From: Mycobacterium gastri
GTDB lineage: Bacteria; Actinomycetota; Actinomycetes; Mycobacteriales; Mycobacteriaceae
DNA length: 64,000 nucleotides
Direction: 5' to 3'
Assembly: GCF_002102175.1 (NCBI RefSeq)
Contig: NZ_LQOX01000100.1
Span: 21,263-85,262, forward strand
Position numbers and translations under genes: made by a program. Shown here one piece after another: positions 1-10,289 of this stretch. The stretch's first letter is position 1. Each line of letters begins with the position of its first letter. The notes under the pieces are model-generated. The model was not told the origin of the DNA. It did no database searches and saw only the letters and a list, made by a program, of their open reading frames with translations.

Positions 1-2
1 TG

Positions 3-128
3 GTGGTCGGCTACGGCATCCTGCTGCGGGTGCTGACCAGCCGGCAAGTGCGCAAGACAGCACGATATGGACCCCGGCCCGCCCGCACCAGCACCCGTGC
101 CGGGGTCACCGCCAGCGTCGCTGACTGA
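3..128 (+). CDS. C-terminal end of a membrane protein (partial)
   Basis: The frame is open from the left edge and stops at TGA 126-128. The visible residues start with a hydrophobic stretch (VVGYGILLRVL) followed by an Arg/Thr-rich tail, which is what the last membrane helix and cytoplasmic tail of a transporter look like. Too little is present to name a family. It converges on the PcaB-like gene, so a carboxylate transporter is conceivable, but that is only context. Confidence 0.45.
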   Translation: MVGYGILLRVLTSRQVRKTARYGPRPARTSTRAGVTASVAD

Positions 129-136
129 TCCGAAAC

Positions 137-1564
137 CTACTCAGCCATTGCGCCTTTCGCCCCTGACAAGTTTCTTAGCGGCGATCGAGGTCCTGTCGAG
201 TTGCCCTGCGTCGATGTCTGTCCGCCCACTCGTGCGGCCGCCTCGGACATGACGGCGACGGTTTGTTCGTCGACGTGCCCGAGATAACCGGCCGGCGTCA
301 CGGCGTCGGCCAGTTTCGGGTCGCGGCGCCCAACGAGGGTGGCGAACGACTCGCCACTCTCCAGGGAGGCGGTGACCAGCGCTTCCAACTGGTCGTGGGC
401 GGCTTGGCGGCCGAGCACCGGCGCCAACCGCATCATCACCGATTCGGCCATGATCAGCCCGTGGGTCCGGTCGAGATTGGCCGCCATCGCCGCGGCGTCC
501 ACGCGCAGCCCGGCGAGCACGTCGGCCGCGGTGTGTACGGCGCCTCCGCAGACGGCCAGCGCCGGGGCCAGCGAGTGCCACTCCAGGGACCAGACGGCCG
601 TTGCCCGTTCGGCGTCAGCCACGGCGGCATCGAGGGCGAGATCGAGGTACGTGCGGGTCAGCCGTGCGGCCCGGATGAGCTGTTGTGAGCCGATGGGATT
701 GCGTTTCTGAGGCATGGTGCTGCTGACGCCGCGACCCGGTGCGCTGGGCTCGCTCAGCTCGGCGAGTTCGGTCTGGGAACCCACGACGATGTCGAGTCCG
801 ATCTTGGCCAACGAGGCCGCCACCTGCGCAGCCCACGCGACGACCTCGACAAAGCGATCACGGGTCGCGTGCCAGCTGATCGACGGCGCGGCCAAACCGA
901 GACGCCGGGCCAGCTCACGGCGAATCTCCGGGCCGTGCGGCGCCATCGCGGCGAGGCTGCCGACGGCGCCGCCGAGCTGAACCATCGCGACCCGGGGCCG
1001 CAACTCGGCGAGCCGGTCCAGATGGCGCAGCAGCGGCGCGGTCCACGACGCCACGCGGTAGCCGAACGTGATCGGTAGAGCGTGCTGCAGCTGACTGCGG
1101 CCGACCATCACTGCGCTGCCATGCTTGGTTGCTAGCTCCATCAGCGCGGCCAACGTGCGCAAGAGATCCCGCTCGATGACATCCAGCGCTGCGACGGTCT
1201 GCAAGACCGCGGCAGTGTCCATGATGTCTTGGGTGGTAGCGCCCCAATGGGCGTACTGCCCCAGACCGTCGGGCAGGATCACGGCAAGTTGTTCGACGAG
1301 GCCGACGATCGGATACCCGGCCGCGTTCGTGCGGCTGGCGAGGCGCGCGATGTCGAGGTCGTCGATCGTCACGGCGCGCAGCGCCGGTGCGACCTCGGCC
1401 GGGACCACGTCCAGGTCAGCTTGCGCCGCCGCCAGCTCCGCTTCGACCTGCAGGAATCGGGCCAGCAACCCACGCTCGCCGAGGATCGCTCGCAGCTCGT
1501 CGGTAGTGTGCAAGCCGCCGAACACGGCGCCGTCCAGCGCAGACAGCGCCGTCGATGGAATCAT
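137..1564 (-). CDS. pcaB: PcaB-like 3-carboxy-cis,cis-muconate cycloisomerase / fumarase-aspartase superfamily lyase
   Basis: A 475-residue class-II fumarase/aspartase superfamily protein. It carries the family signature GVSSTMPQKRNPIGS near residue 295 and the helical core with GATTQDIMD, a motif shared by adenylosuccinate lyase and cycloisomerase members. PcaB acts in the protocatechuate branch of the beta-ketoadipate pathway. I chose ATG at 1564 over a longer frame because AGGAGTG lies seven bases upstream and the protein then starts like the family. Substrate is not proven: no other pca gene is visible, so another aspartase-like lyase activity is possible. Confidence 0.7.
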   Translation of the reverse strand: MIPSTALSALDGAVFGGLHTTDELRAILGERGLLARFLQVEAELAAAQADLDVVPAEVAPALRAVTIDDLDIARLASRTNAAGYPIVGLVEQLAVILPDGLGQYAHWGATTQDIMDTAAVLQTVAALDVIERDLLRTLAALMELATKHGSAVMVGRSQLQHALPITFGYRVASWTAPLLRHLDRLAELRPRVAMVQLGGAVGSLAAMAPHGPEIRRELARRLGLAAPSISWHATRDRFVEVVAWAAQVAASLAKIGLDIVVGSQTELAELSEPSAPGRGVSSTMPQKRNPIGSQQLIRAARLTRTYLDLALDAAVADAERATAVWSLEWHSLAPALAVCGGAVHTAADVLAGLRVDAAAMAANLDRTHGLIMAESVMMRLAPVLGRQAAHDQLEALVTASLESGESFATLVGRRDPKLADAVTPAGYLGHVDEQTVAVMSEAAARVGGQTSTQGNSTGPRSPLRNLSGAKGAMAE

Positions 1565-1683
1565 GGTCACTCCTGTGCGCCGAAGTATGAGGTGTCGCGG
1601 GCGGCCCCACAGTACACCGGGACAGAAATGCGCACCCCGCAAAATGAAAGTCGGTGACGTTGTGGAGCGGAACAGCATGGGCT

Positions 1684-2007
1684 CGGATCCCCATCTGTGC
1701 TAGTGCGATGGCAACCAGACGTACGAGCCCGTCATCGGTGAGCCGGTCGGAATCAGCCATCCAGTCGACGCCGTCGGCGAGGCATGCAGTACGAGCATCG
1801 AAGGTTGCACCGGTCGGTCAGCGACACCCGGAGGTCCACAGTCTGCCGTCCGAATCTGTCGATCAGGCAAGGGATCTTTGGGCGAACGTAGGTTGGCCGC
1901 CCCGTGGTTTCGATCAGGTTGGCGAATCGGAGGTCATGCGGCCCATGGTCGCGCCGGTCCCCGCCGGTTCGCCGCATCCGTACGGATTGATGCGCGAGCC
2001 GTGGCAA
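1684..2007 (-). pseudogene. moaA: 5' fragment of moaA (GTP 3',8-cyclase), frameshifted and truncated
   Basis: One frame reads [18 protein letters not shown] then [11 protein letters not shown], the radical-SAM N-terminus of MoaA with its CxxxCxxC iron-sulfur motif. Directly after CMP the frame runs into arginines and a stop. In the next frame the homology resumes ([16 protein letters not shown], then LVRLVAIALAQMGIR) and ends where MoaA should continue VRFTGGEPLL. A single extra base near 1782 explains the frame change. About 240 C-terminal residues are missing, so this is a dead remnant of a molybdenum-cofactor gene. Confidence 0.75.
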
Positions 2008-2083
2008 GACCGACCGTTGACGATTGTGAGGGAATTACGCGACGGATTGACGCGATATGCGCCACGATGTGACGATGGCCGCG

Positions 2084-3019
2084 ATGAGGGACCTTCAGGG
2101 CAAGGTGGCGGTCGTCACCGGCGGAGCCGGCGGCATCGGCCGGGCCATCGGCCGGCGTTTCGGCCGGGAGGGCATGAAGGTGGTGCTGGCCGACGTGCTC
2201 GCCGAGCCGTTGGAGGCGGCGACCAGCGAACTCGCGGGTGCGGGCATCGAGGTGACCGGAGTGGTCACCGATGTCACCGACTATTCCTCGGTCGAGTCGC
2301 TGGCCGAGCAGACGCTCCGCCACTTCGGCGCGGTGCACGTGGTCTGCAACAACGCCGGCACCGGCGGGGTCTCCGAGGGCTACCTGTGGGAACACGACCT
2401 TGCCGACTGGCGCTGGGGAATCGACGTCAACGTGCTGGGCGTCATCCACGGCATCAAGGCCTTCGTGCCCATCCTGCTCGAGCAGGGCGAGGGACACGTG
2501 GTCAACACCTGTTCGGGCAACGGCGGGTTCGCGCCGATCGCCCGGGGCGCCCTGGGCGGCCCGGCCAATGCCGTCTACCCGATGACCAAGGCCGCGGTGC
2601 TCTGCCTGACCGAGAGCCTCTATACCCACTTGGAGATGACCGGGACGCGGGTGCGGGCGCATGTCCTTTTTCCCAGCGGCTTCTTGAACACCGGGATCTG
2701 GGAGTCCTGGCGGCACCGGCCGGAGCGCTACGCCGCGACCCAGCAACGCCGGACACCCGAGCCGACTCTGGCGGCGGTCGTGGACCGCTTCGAGGCTGCC
2801 GGCCGCCGCGTCGAGTTCACCCCGCTCGAGACGGTCGCGGACCAGCTGGTTGAGGGGATCCGGGCGGACCGCTTCTGGGTGATGGGTCCACCCACATCCG
2901 CCGACGAGGTCGTGAGCCGCAAAGCCGCATCGATCATGGCCCGCGCCAACCCCGACTACCTGGTCGACGTCCTCAGCCGGCATGCCGGGAAGCAAGCAAC
3001 CGAAGGAGCGCAGCGTTGA
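2084..3019 (+). CDS. SDR family NAD(P)-dependent oxidoreductase
   Basis: A classical short-chain dehydrogenase/reductase: TGGAGGIG nucleotide-binding loop near the N-terminus, NNAG, a catalytic Ser in NTCSGNGG and the YPMTK (YxxxK) active-site pair. It oxidises or reduces a hydroxyl/ketone with NAD(P)H; the substrate is not readable. Starts at 2057, 2075 and 2084 are all in frame; 2084 gives the usual two or three residues before the first strand (DLQGKVAVVTGG). It is followed without a gap by the acetoacetate-decarboxylase-like gene (TTGA overlap) and two amidohydrolases, so it is probably the first gene of a four-gene catabolic operon. Confidence 0.85.
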   Translation: MRDLQGKVAVVTGGAGGIGRAIGRRFGREGMKVVLADVLAEPLEAATSELAGAGIEVTGVVTDVTDYSSVESLAEQTLRHFGAVHVVCNNAGTGGVSEGYLWEHDLADWRWGIDVNVLGVIHGIKAFVPILLEQGEGHVVNTCSGNGGFAPIARGALGGPANAVYPMTKAAVLCLTESLYTHLEMTGTRVRAHVLFPSGFLNTGIWESWRHRPERYAATQQRRTPEPTLAAVVDRFEAAGRRVEFTPLETVADQLVEGIRADRFWVMGPPTSADEVVSRKAASIMARANPDYLVDVLSRHAGKQATEGAQR

Positions 3020-3816
3020 GCACCGCAGTCCGATATGGTCCCCGCCCACCCCAGGCGCAAGTGGACCACGAGATCGACCTCACCAAGGCGCCCATCGCCA
3101 CCGAGGCGGTGACCGTCACCTACCTCACCGATCCGGAGATTGTCGCAGCGGTGCTGCCCAAGCCGCTGGAGCCGGCCGACGAACCGTTGGTGCGGGTCCA
3201 GCTTCTGCGGGTCCGGATAGACGGCAGGCCGCCGTTCGGGTCGGCGGTGTTTTCGGTGACCGCCCGCCATGGCGAGCTCCGGGGCGACTATCCCCTCTTC
3301 ATGCCCCAGTCGACCGAGCAATCGGTCACGGGCGGGCGCGAAACGTTCGGCGAGCCCAAGAAACTGGGCCGAATCGAGGTGCAGCGCGACGGCGACCGCA
3401 TCACCGCAACCGTGGAGCGGCTGGGCTATCGGCTCATCACCCTGAAAGGCCGGGTCACCGGCCCGGCACAGTTGCCGGATGACCAGGTCGACACCGAGTT
3501 CTACTTCAAATTCCTGCGTTCCCCCGACGGCAACGGCATCACCGACCCCCACCTGGTCTACGGCGAGTACCACCGGCACTACGAGCTGCTGGACAACATC
3601 GAGGGCGCCCTCGAGTTGGGTGAGTCGCCGCTGGACCCGGTGGCCGACATCGTGATCCGCCAGATCGGGTCGATGACCTGGTGCCGCCGGCGCACCGTCC
3701 AGGTGGCCAGGATCGCCGAGCGGGTGCCGCAGGAGTGGCTGCTGCCCTACGTGCACCAGCGCTACGACGACCCGGTCCTGTCGGCGTCCCCGGCCCCCGA
3801 GCCGGCGCGGGTATAG
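3016..3816 (+). CDS. acetoacetate decarboxylase (ADC) family protein
   Basis: A 266-residue protein of the acetoacetate decarboxylase fold. GETFGEPKKLG fits the region holding the Schiff-base lysine in true decarboxylases, followed by the beta-strand-rich core. The TTG start overlaps the TGA of the SDR gene, indicating translational coupling. ADC-like proteins in such operons can be decarboxylases, aldolase/dehydratase-type enzymes or hydrolases, so the exact reaction is open. The company of SDR and amidohydrolase_2 genes suggests handling of a beta-keto or ring-derived acid. Confidence 0.75.
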   Translation: MSTAVRYGPRPPQAQVDHEIDLTKAPIATEAVTVTYLTDPEIVAAVLPKPLEPADEPLVRVQLLRVRIDGRPPFGSAVFSVTARHGELRGDYPLFMPQSTEQSVTGGRETFGEPKKLGRIEVQRDGDRITATVERLGYRLITLKGRVTGPAQLPDDQVDTEFYFKFLRSPDGNGITDPHLVYGEYHRHYELLDNIEGALELGESPLDPVADIVIRQIGSMTWCRRRTVQVARIAERVPQEWLLPYVHQRYDDPVLSASPAPEPARV

Positions 3817-3818
3817 CC

Positions 3819-5033
3819 ATGGACCGATACACCGTCATCTCGGCCGACTGCCACGCCGGCGCCGACCTGCTCGACTACCGCGCGTACCTCGATCCGCAAT
3901 ACCGGGACGAATTCGACGGCTGGGCACAGACGTTCGTGAACCCGTTCGGCGATCTCACCGAGCCCGACGCCGAGCGCAACTGGAACAGCGATCGGCGCAA
4001 CCGCGAGCTGGATGAGGACGGCATCGCGGGGGAGGTCCTCTTCCCCAATACCGTGCCTCCGTTCTTTCCCCTCGGGAGCCTGGCCGCTCCGGCACCCGAG
4101 ACCGCCCGGGAACTCGAGCTGCGCTGGGCCGGCCTGCGCGCGCACAATCGCTGGCTGGCCGACTTCTGCTCCCTGTCGCCCCAGCGGCGCGCCGGAGTGG
4201 GCCAGATCCTGCTCGGGGATCTCGACGAAGCCGTCGCCGAGCTGGCCCAGATCGCCAAGCTGGGGCTGCGCGGCGGCGTGCTGCTGCCCGGTGTCGCCCC
4301 AGGTACCGGCATCCCCCCGCTATACGCCGAGCACTGGGAGCCGCTGTGGGCGGCATGCGAGGAGGCGGGCGTGGTGGTCAACCACCACGGCGGCAACGCC
4401 GGACCGACCCCGACCGACGGGTGGGGCAGCTCGTTCGCGGTGTGGGTGTACGAGGCCCATTGGTGGTCGCACCGGGCGCTGTGGCACCTGATCTTCAGCG
4501 GCGCACTCGATCGCCATCCGGACCTCACCGTGGTCTTCACCGAGCAGAGCACCGGGTGGATACCGGCGACGCTCGACTCGCTCGACGTGGCGGCCGCGCG
4601 TTTCGGGCGAGCGAACTCGGCGATCGCCCGCTTCGCCGGCCCCACCGCCGGCTCGCTGCCCCTCAAACCCAGCCAGTACTGGGCCCGCCAGTGTTACACC
4701 GGTGCCAGCTTCCTGCGCCCGGTCGAGTGTGCCCAGCGCCACCGAATCGGCGTCGACCGGATCATGTGGGCAAGCGACTATCCGCACTTGGAGGGGACCG
4801 CTCCCTACAGCCGGGAGGCGCTGCGCCACACCTTCAGCGACGTCCCGGCCGACGAGGTGGCGGCCATGGTCGGCGGGAACGCCGCCGCCGTCTACCGCTT
4901 CGACCTCGAGGCCCTCGCACCGCTGGCCGACAGGATCGGCCCGACCGTCGCCGAAGTCGCCGAGCCGCTGGCGGCCGTGCCCGCCGACGCGAGCAGCACC
5001 GCCTTCGAGCCCGACCCCATCCGCGCCTGGTAG
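3819..5033 (+). CDS. amidohydrolase family protein (amidohydrolase_2), copy 1
   Basis: A 404-residue TIM-barrel metal-dependent hydrolase/decarboxylase. The start MDRYTVISADCHA carries the early metal-ligand motif (here DxH), and WASDYPHLEGT near residue 310 is the C-terminal Asp-bearing signature of amidohydrolase_2 proteins (ACMSD-like). It begins two bases after the ADC-like stop and is followed 13 bases on by a paralogue. Members of this subfamily decarboxylate or hydrolyse ring-derived acids, often in aromatic or sterol catabolism; the substrate here is unknown. Confidence 0.8.
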   Translation: MDRYTVISADCHAGADLLDYRAYLDPQYRDEFDGWAQTFVNPFGDLTEPDAERNWNSDRRNRELDEDGIAGEVLFPNTVPPFFPLGSLAAPAPETARELELRWAGLRAHNRWLADFCSLSPQRRAGVGQILLGDLDEAVAELAQIAKLGLRGGVLLPGVAPGTGIPPLYAEHWEPLWAACEEAGVVVNHHGGNAGPTPTDGWGSSFAVWVYEAHWWSHRALWHLIFSGALDRHPDLTVVFTEQSTGWIPATLDSLDVAAARFGRANSAIARFAGPTAGSLPLKPSQYWARQCYTGASFLRPVECAQRHRIGVDRIMWASDYPHLEGTAPYSREALRHTFSDVPADEVAAMVGGNAAAVYRFDLEALAPLADRIGPTVAEVAEPLAAVPADASSTAFEPDPIRAW

Positions 5034-5046
5034 CGAAAGGACCACC

Positions 5047-6324
5047 GTGAACACCCGGGACCCCTACATCATCATCTCCGCGGACTGCCACGCCGAGTTG
5101 CCGACCGACCGGTACCGCGAGTACATCGACCCGGAATACCGCGAGGACTTCGAGGCCTACCTGGTCGAGAAGGCGGCCGCGGCTCAGGTCGGCGGATTGA
5201 TCGACGAGCAGTTCGCGCAGCAGTGGTTCTCCGAGCACGGCGACGGCATCGCCGGCGGGTGGGATGTAGGTCTGCGCGACAAAGAACTCGACGGCGACGG
5301 GGTGGTCGGCGAGGTCATCTTCCCCGATGCCGACGCCGTGAGCGGGGTCGCCGGGGCCCCGTTCGGCGCCGGCCTGGCCCAGTCGGGCGACCTCGACCCG
5401 GGCCGGGCGATGGCCGGGGCGCGGGCCCACAACCGCTGGTTGGCCGAGCTGTGCAGCCACAGCCCCGAGCGGCGGGCCGGGGTGGCGGTCGTGCCAATAC
5501 TGGCGGACATCGATGCGGCGGTGGCCGAAATCACCCGGGCCGCTGAGTCCGGGCTGCGGGGCGGGATCATGATCCCGGCGCGCTGGGCCGGCTACCCGCC
5601 TTACCACGACCGTCGCTACGACCAGGTCTGGGCCGCCTGCCAGGACCTGCAGATGCCGGTACACACCCACGTCGGCGCCGCCCCGCAGGAGGACTACGGC
5701 GAGCACCTGGGCATCTACGTCACCGAGGTGCGCTGGTGGGGGGTCCGGCCGCTGTGGTTCGCCTTGTGGTCCGGGGTTTTCGAACGCTTCCCCCGGCTGC
5801 GCTGGGGAGCCACCGAGTGCGGCGCGTTTTGGGCTAGCGACCTGCTCTGGCTGATGGATACGCGGTTCCTGCGTGAGCATTCGGCCAAGAAGATGAGCCG
5901 TCGGATGGAGGGCGATCTGACGATGCCGCCCTCGGCGTACTTCGACCGGAACTGCTTTATCGGGGCAACCACCACCGAGCGCCGGGAACTCGCGCGGCGC
6001 CACGAGATCGGCGTATCAAACATGCTGTGGGGCAACGATTTTCCCCATCCGGAAGGGACCTGGCCGCACACCCGCGACTGGCTGAAGCGCTCGTTCTGGG
6101 ACATTCCCGTGGCGGAAACACGGCAGATCCTGGGCCTGGCGGCGGCCGAGGTGTACAACTTCGACCTGGGCGCGCTGGCCGGCCTGGCCGAGCGCATCGG
6201 CCCGACCCCCGAGGACTTGGGCCAGGACGACGCGGTGAGCGTCCCCAAGTGGGAGGCGGCCCGGCAGGCCGGACGCCACTGGCTGACGGGTGCGGAGCCG
6301 CTGCCCGAGCTGGTGGAGAGCTAG
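5047..6324 (+). CDS. amidohydrolase family protein (amidohydrolase_2), copy 2
   Basis: A 425-residue paralogue of the preceding gene: same opening (IIISADCHAELPTDRYREYI), same ARAHNRWLAELC segment and the C-terminal GNDFPHPEGTW motif. GTG at 5047 is preceded by GAAAGG and lies 13 bases after the previous stop. The two copies are diverged, so they probably act on different substrates or as a heteromer rather than being a recent duplication. The stop overlaps by three bases the stop of the convergent membrane gene. Confidence 0.8.
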   Translation: MNTRDPYIIISADCHAELPTDRYREYIDPEYREDFEAYLVEKAAAAQVGGLIDEQFAQQWFSEHGDGIAGGWDVGLRDKELDGDGVVGEVIFPDADAVSGVAGAPFGAGLAQSGDLDPGRAMAGARAHNRWLAELCSHSPERRAGVAVVPILADIDAAVAEITRAAESGLRGGIMIPARWAGYPPYHDRRYDQVWAACQDLQMPVHTHVGAAPQEDYGEHLGIYVTEVRWWGVRPLWFALWSGVFERFPRLRWGATECGAFWASDLLWLMDTRFLREHSAKKMSRRMEGDLTMPPSAYFDRNCFIGATTTERRELARRHEIGVSNMLWGNDFPHPEGTWPHTRDWLKRSFWDIPVAETRQILGLAAAEVYNFDLGALAGLAERIGPTPEDLGQDDAVSVPKWEAARQAGRHWLTGAEPLPELVES

Positions 6325-6800
6325 AAATTCGACTCCACCTCGCGTTGACCTGACTGCGCAACCGGTGCGGCTGTTTTGCGGGCACTCGGCAGCCGCCTTT
6401 TCAAGATCGCGACCCGGTGTAGCTGAGCAGCCAGGTTTATCGCCCCCAACATGGGTAGCACCCCGATAAACGTTCGCAGTGAGGGGGTGCGGCCATGCAA
6501 TTGTTCAAGACTGCCGAAGACATACAAGCATCCGATGGTGAAGATGGCCGCGGGGATGGAGTATGCCAGCAAGGACCTGCGATCCGCGATGACCTGCGTC
6601 GCAAAATCCAACTCGTCCTTCGACATCGGTTCGCCTTTGCGCAGCTTACTCAAGACCATTCTGACACTTCCGACATTTTCGCTCATCGGAGTAGGTTCGC
6701 GCGCCAGAAGCCGTCTTACGAAAACAAAAGCGCAAACAGCAAAAACCAGCTCTGCCGCGAACGAAAATATTGTCAGACAACCAAATAAACTCAGGCTCAT
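6321..6800 (-). CDS. small membrane protein of the mmpS-mmpL operon, function unknown
   Basis: A 159-residue protein with an N-terminal hydrophobic helix (about residues 5-30) and two more near residues 80-97 and 108-125, separated by a charged cytoplasmic segment with several Lys/Glu. Its ATG overlaps the end of the mmpL gene by four bases, so it is translated with it. I do not recognise a named family. Position suggests an accessory subunit of the MmpL exporter. Confidence 0.7.
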   Translation of the reverse strand: MSLSLFGCLTIFSFAAELVFAVCAFVFVRRLLAREPTPMSENVGSVRMVLSKLRKGEPMSKDELDFATQVIADRRSLLAYSIPAAIFTIGCLYVFGSLEQLHGRTPSLRTFIGVLPMLGAINLAAQLHRVAILKRRLPSARKTAAPVAQSGQREVESNF

Positions 6801-9727
6801 TTATTTCGCTCCCTTGCGAACTCGTCGCCTTTGGGCGTGGGCCATTCGTCGTCGTCCCACAGCAGCAGTTGACGAACCGCGGGACGGGGTCCGTACGGTC
6901 GCAGCATCTGGCTGGCGGGTCGGGGGCGCACCCGTTGGGGCCACCAGAACCAGCGCCTGAGCAGCGCTGCGATCGACGGGGTCATGAATGCTCGCACGAT
7001 CAGGGTGTCGAATAGCAGGCCCAGGGCGATGGTGGTGCCGACCTGGCCGATCGCTCTTAGGTCGCTGAACACGAAGGAGGCCATCGTGGCGGCGAACACC
7101 AAGCCCGCGGAGGTGACGACCGAGCCAGAACCGCCCATGGCGCGGATGATGCCGGTGTTGAGTCCGGCATGGATCTCCTCTTTGAATCGGGAAATGAGTA
7201 ACAGGTTGTAGTCCGATCCCACCGCCAAGAGCAGGATGATCGACAGCGCGAGCACGATCCACAACAACTTGATGCCCAGGATGTCTTGCCACACCAGCAC
7301 CGATAACCCGAACGACGCCCCTAGTGACAGCGCCACCGTGCCCACGATCACCAGGGCGGCCACCAGGCTCCGGGTGACGAACACCATGATGAGCAGAATC
7401 AGGCTCAGCGCGGCGATACCGGCGATCATCAGGTCGTATTTCGCGCCTTCACCGATGTCTTTATAGGTTGCAGCGATGCCGCCGATATAGATGTCGGCGT
7501 TGCCCAGGGGGGTGCCTTTCACGGCCTCCTCGGCGGCGCTGCGGATGGCGTCGATGTGCGAGATGCCCTCGGGGGTCGCGGGGTCACCTTTGTGGGTGAT
7601 GATCATGCGGGCTGCCTTCCCGTCGGGCGAGAGGAACAGTTTGAGGCCGCGCTGGAATTCGGGGTTGGCGAAAACGTCGGGTGGCAGATAGAAGGAATCG
7701 TCGTTCTTGGCGGCGTCGAACGCTTGTCCCATGGCGGTCGCGTTCTGCAGAGCCGCCTCGCTTTGGGCGGTGATACCCGAATTCGTGGCGTAATTCGTCA
7801 TCGCCAGATCGCGGTTGGTTTGCTGGCTGACGATCTGGGACGGAATCAGTGCGAGCAGTTGCGGCTGGATGGCATTCAACTTGTCCAGGCTCGACGTGAC
7901 ATTTCCCAATTGGTCGGTGAGCGCATCGATCCCGTCGAGAGCGTCGAAGACAGAGCGCAGCGCCGCGCAGAACGGGATGTCGAAGCAATGCCGCTCCCAG
8001 TAGAAGTAGCTGCGCAACGGCCGAAAGAAGTCGTCGAAATTGGCGATCTTCTCGCGCAGTTCTTTCGCTATTTCGACCGTTTGGTGAAACGCTTGGGTCT
8101 GTTCCGCAGTGGCCGCGCTCGCCTCTTGTTGCAGCGCGTACTGCTGCTTGAGGATCGCGATGGATCTGTCGATCTCGGCGACCTGTTTGAGCAGATCGGC
8201 AGCGCGGGCTTGCTGGTAAGGCAGGTTTTCGATCTGGCCGATGCCTTGCGCGCTGATCTGAAACGGGATCGAGCTGTGATCCAGCGGGGTGCCCAACGGG
8301 CGGGTAATGGACTGCACTTGGGCAATGCCCCGGGTGTGAAAGATCGCCTTGGCCACCCGTTCCAACACGATCATGCCCGCAGGGTTGCGCAGGTCGCGGT
8401 CGGTTTCGATCATCAGCAGCTCGGGGTTGAGCCGGGCCTGGGAAAAGTGCCGTTCGGCGGCTGCATAACCGAGGTTGGCGGGGGCGTCCGCGGGCAGATA
8501 TCGACGCAGGTCGTAGCTGGTTTTATAACCAGGTAGGGCGAGTAGACCGATGAGGGCGACCGCGACCGTCACCGCCAGAATCGGGCCGGGCCAGCGCACA
8601 ACGGCGGTGCCGATGCGCCGCCATCCCCGGGTACGCATCGCACGTTTGGGTTCCAGCAGACCGAAAAGGGTGGCAACCGTCAGCACGGCGGGGGCCAGGG
8701 TAAGCGCGGCCGCCAATGCGACCAGCACGCCGATGGCGCCAGGGGGGCCCATGCTTTGGAAATACGGCAACCGGGTGAAGCTCAGACAAAACACCGCCCC
8801 AGCCACCGTCAGCCCCGAGCCCAAGATCACATGCGCGGTCCCCCGGTACGTCGTGTGGTGCGCGGTTTCGCGGTCTTCGCCGGCGTGGCGCGCCTCGTGG
8901 TAACGGCCCAGGATAAATATCGCGTAGTCGGTGCCCGCCGCGATGACCAGCAACGTGAGCAGATTGGTCGAGAACGTCGACAGCCCGATGATTCCGAAGT
9001 TTCCCAACAAGGCGACAATGCCTCGCGACGCGGTCAATTCGATCATGACAGTCAGCAGCACGACGATCGCGGCCACGATCGACCGGTAGATGAACAGCAA
9101 CATGGTGATGATGACCCCGATAGTGATCAGGGTGACCTTCGCAATGCCTTTGCTGCCGACCGAGAGCTGATCGGCGAACAGTGGCGCCGCGCCGGTGACA
9201 TAGGCCTTGACGCCGGGCGGCGGCATCGTGTGGTCCACGATGTCACGCACCGCATCGACGGACTGCAGCGACAATGTCTCGCCCTGGTTACCAGCCAGAA
9301 AGACCTGCGCGTAGGCAGCCTTGCCGTCATTGCTCTGCGAACCCGCCGCCGTCAGTGGATCGCCCCAGAAGTCCTGGATGTGTTGCACGTGTTTTTTGTC
9401 AGCGGAAAGCTTGCGAACCAACGCGTCGTAATATCGGTGCGCATCGGCCCCCAGCGGGTGATCACCTTCCAGCACGATCACCGCCGCGCTGTCCGAGTCG
9501 TATTCGTGAAAGACCTTGCCCATGCGTTTCATAGCCTTCAGCGACGGCGCATCCGGTGAGGCCAGCCCGACGTTGTGGGCTTTGCCGACCTCCTCTAATT
9601 GCGGGACATAGACATTGGTGAGCACCGCAATGAGCAGCCATCCCAACACGATCGGCACCGACCACCAGCGGATGGTCTGCGCTACCCTGCGTACCAACGA
9701 ATTGTCTTGGACGTGAGGGGCACTCAT
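6797..9727 (-). CDS. mmpL: MmpL family RND lipid transporter
   Basis: A 976-residue protein of the mycobacterial membrane protein large family. It shows the expected layout: one N-terminal helix ([18 protein letters not shown]), a large periplasmic domain, five helices including [15 protein letters not shown], a second long periplasmic domain with coiled-coil-like Gln/Glu/Ala segments around residues 500-560, and a second helix block with [15 protein letters not shown]. The two Asp-Tyr pairs are the proton-relay signature. It exports a lipid or siderophore across the inner membrane, driven by proton motive force. The MmpS partner gene lies just upstream with a four-base overlap. Confidence 0.95.
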   Translation of the reverse strand: MSAPHVQDNSLVRRVAQTIRWWSVPIVLGWLLIAVLTNVYVPQLEEVGKAHNVGLASPDAPSLKAMKRMGKVFHEYDSDSAAVIVLEGDHPLGADAHRYYDALVRKLSADKKHVQHIQDFWGDPLTAAGSQSNDGKAAYAQVFLAGNQGETLSLQSVDAVRDIVDHTMPPPGVKAYVTGAAPLFADQLSVGSKGIAKVTLITIGVIITMLLFIYRSIVAAIVVLLTVMIELTASRGIVALLGNFGIIGLSTFSTNLLTLLVIAAGTDYAIFILGRYHEARHAGEDRETAHHTTYRGTAHVILGSGLTVAGAVFCLSFTRLPYFQSMGPPGAIGVLVALAAALTLAPAVLTVATLFGLLEPKRAMRTRGWRRIGTAVVRWPGPILAVTVAVALIGLLALPGYKTSYDLRRYLPADAPANLGYAAAERHFSQARLNPELLMIETDRDLRNPAGMIVLERVAKAIFHTRGIAQVQSITRPLGTPLDHSSIPFQISAQGIGQIENLPYQQARAADLLKQVAEIDRSIAILKQQYALQQEASAATAEQTQAFHQTVEIAKELREKIANFDDFFRPLRSYFYWERHCFDIPFCAALRSVFDALDGIDALTDQLGNVTSSLDKLNAIQPQLLALIPSQIVSQQTNRDLAMTNYATNSGITAQSEAALQNATAMGQAFDAAKNDDSFYLPPDVFANPEFQRGLKLFLSPDGKAARMIITHKGDPATPEGISHIDAIRSAAEEAVKGTPLGNADIYIGGIAATYKDIGEGAKYDLMIAGIAALSLILLIMVFVTRSLVAALVIVGTVALSLGASFGLSVLVWQDILGIKLLWIVLALSIILLLAVGSDYNLLLISRFKEEIHAGLNTGIIRAMGGSGSVVTSAGLVFAATMASFVFSDLRAIGQVGTTIALGLLFDTLIVRAFMTPSIAALLRRWFWWPQRVRPRPASQMLRPYGPRPAVRQLLLWDDDEWPTPKGDEFARERNK

Positions 9728-10170
9728 CCAGACTTCTCCAAACAGTAGGTGTAGGCGTTCAAGGTGTTGACCGTTCTTTGGTCCTTCACATCGCCGTCAA
9801 TGGTGATGCGGCAGCCCAGAAAATCGCTATTGCCCTGGGCGACAACGTTGGTGAACACCGCAGGCTGGCTGGTGGTCACGTCATAAGACCACGGCAGCGG
9901 AGCGTCGTTGACCCGCTGTGGTTGCGCGTTGACATCGACGTAGTTGATCGTTGCCACGGTCCCCGGAGCGCCGAAGACCTCGATGACCACGTGCTTGGGG
10001 TTGAATGCAGCGGTGTCGTTGGGCAGCGCACCACCGGCCGAGACATTGTGGTGAGAACCAAAGACACCGTGCAGCCGGTACACGCAAAACCCCGCGACCG
10101 CGATCACCACCACCGCGACTACCAGCGTCCACCGCCGCATGAGCAGACGGGCAACCGTAATCCCGGTCAT
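9724..10170 (-). CDS. mmpS: MmpS family transport accessory protein
   Basis: A 148-residue protein with one N-terminal membrane anchor ([16 protein letters not shown]) and an extracytoplasmic beta domain. It contains the family features [19 protein letters not shown] and [10 protein letters not shown] near the C-terminus. MmpS proteins pair with MmpL exporters. It is the first gene of the mmpS-mmpL-membrane protein operon; a TetR gene lies 120 bases upstream on the same strand. Confidence 0.93.
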   Translation of the reverse strand: MTGITVARLLMRRWTLVVAVVVIAVAGFCVYRLHGVFGSHHNVSAGGALPNDTAAFNPKHVVIEVFGAPGTVATINYVDVNAQPQRVNDAPLPWSYDVTTSQPAVFTNVVAQGNSDFLGCRITIDGDVKDQRTVNTLNAYTYCLEKSG

Positions 10171-10289
10171 CGGTTACCTTTTCGAGACACCGTTGAATTA
10201 GTCACGGCGGCGACCGTCGCCATAACGACGATTGGCGCAATCCGGGCTGCAGTACATATCGATCTCCCTTCGGTGTTGGGCGGCGAGTA

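Noticed and set aside
137..581. Long antisense and alternative frames over the pcaB-like gene
   Set aside because: Arg/Ala/Pro-rich, no motifs, and they overlap a gene with clear family signatures; typical GC-rich shadow frames.
1934..3049. A 371-codon minus-strand frame opposite the SDR gene
   Set aside because: His/Arg/Gly-rich antisense of a gene with all SDR motifs.
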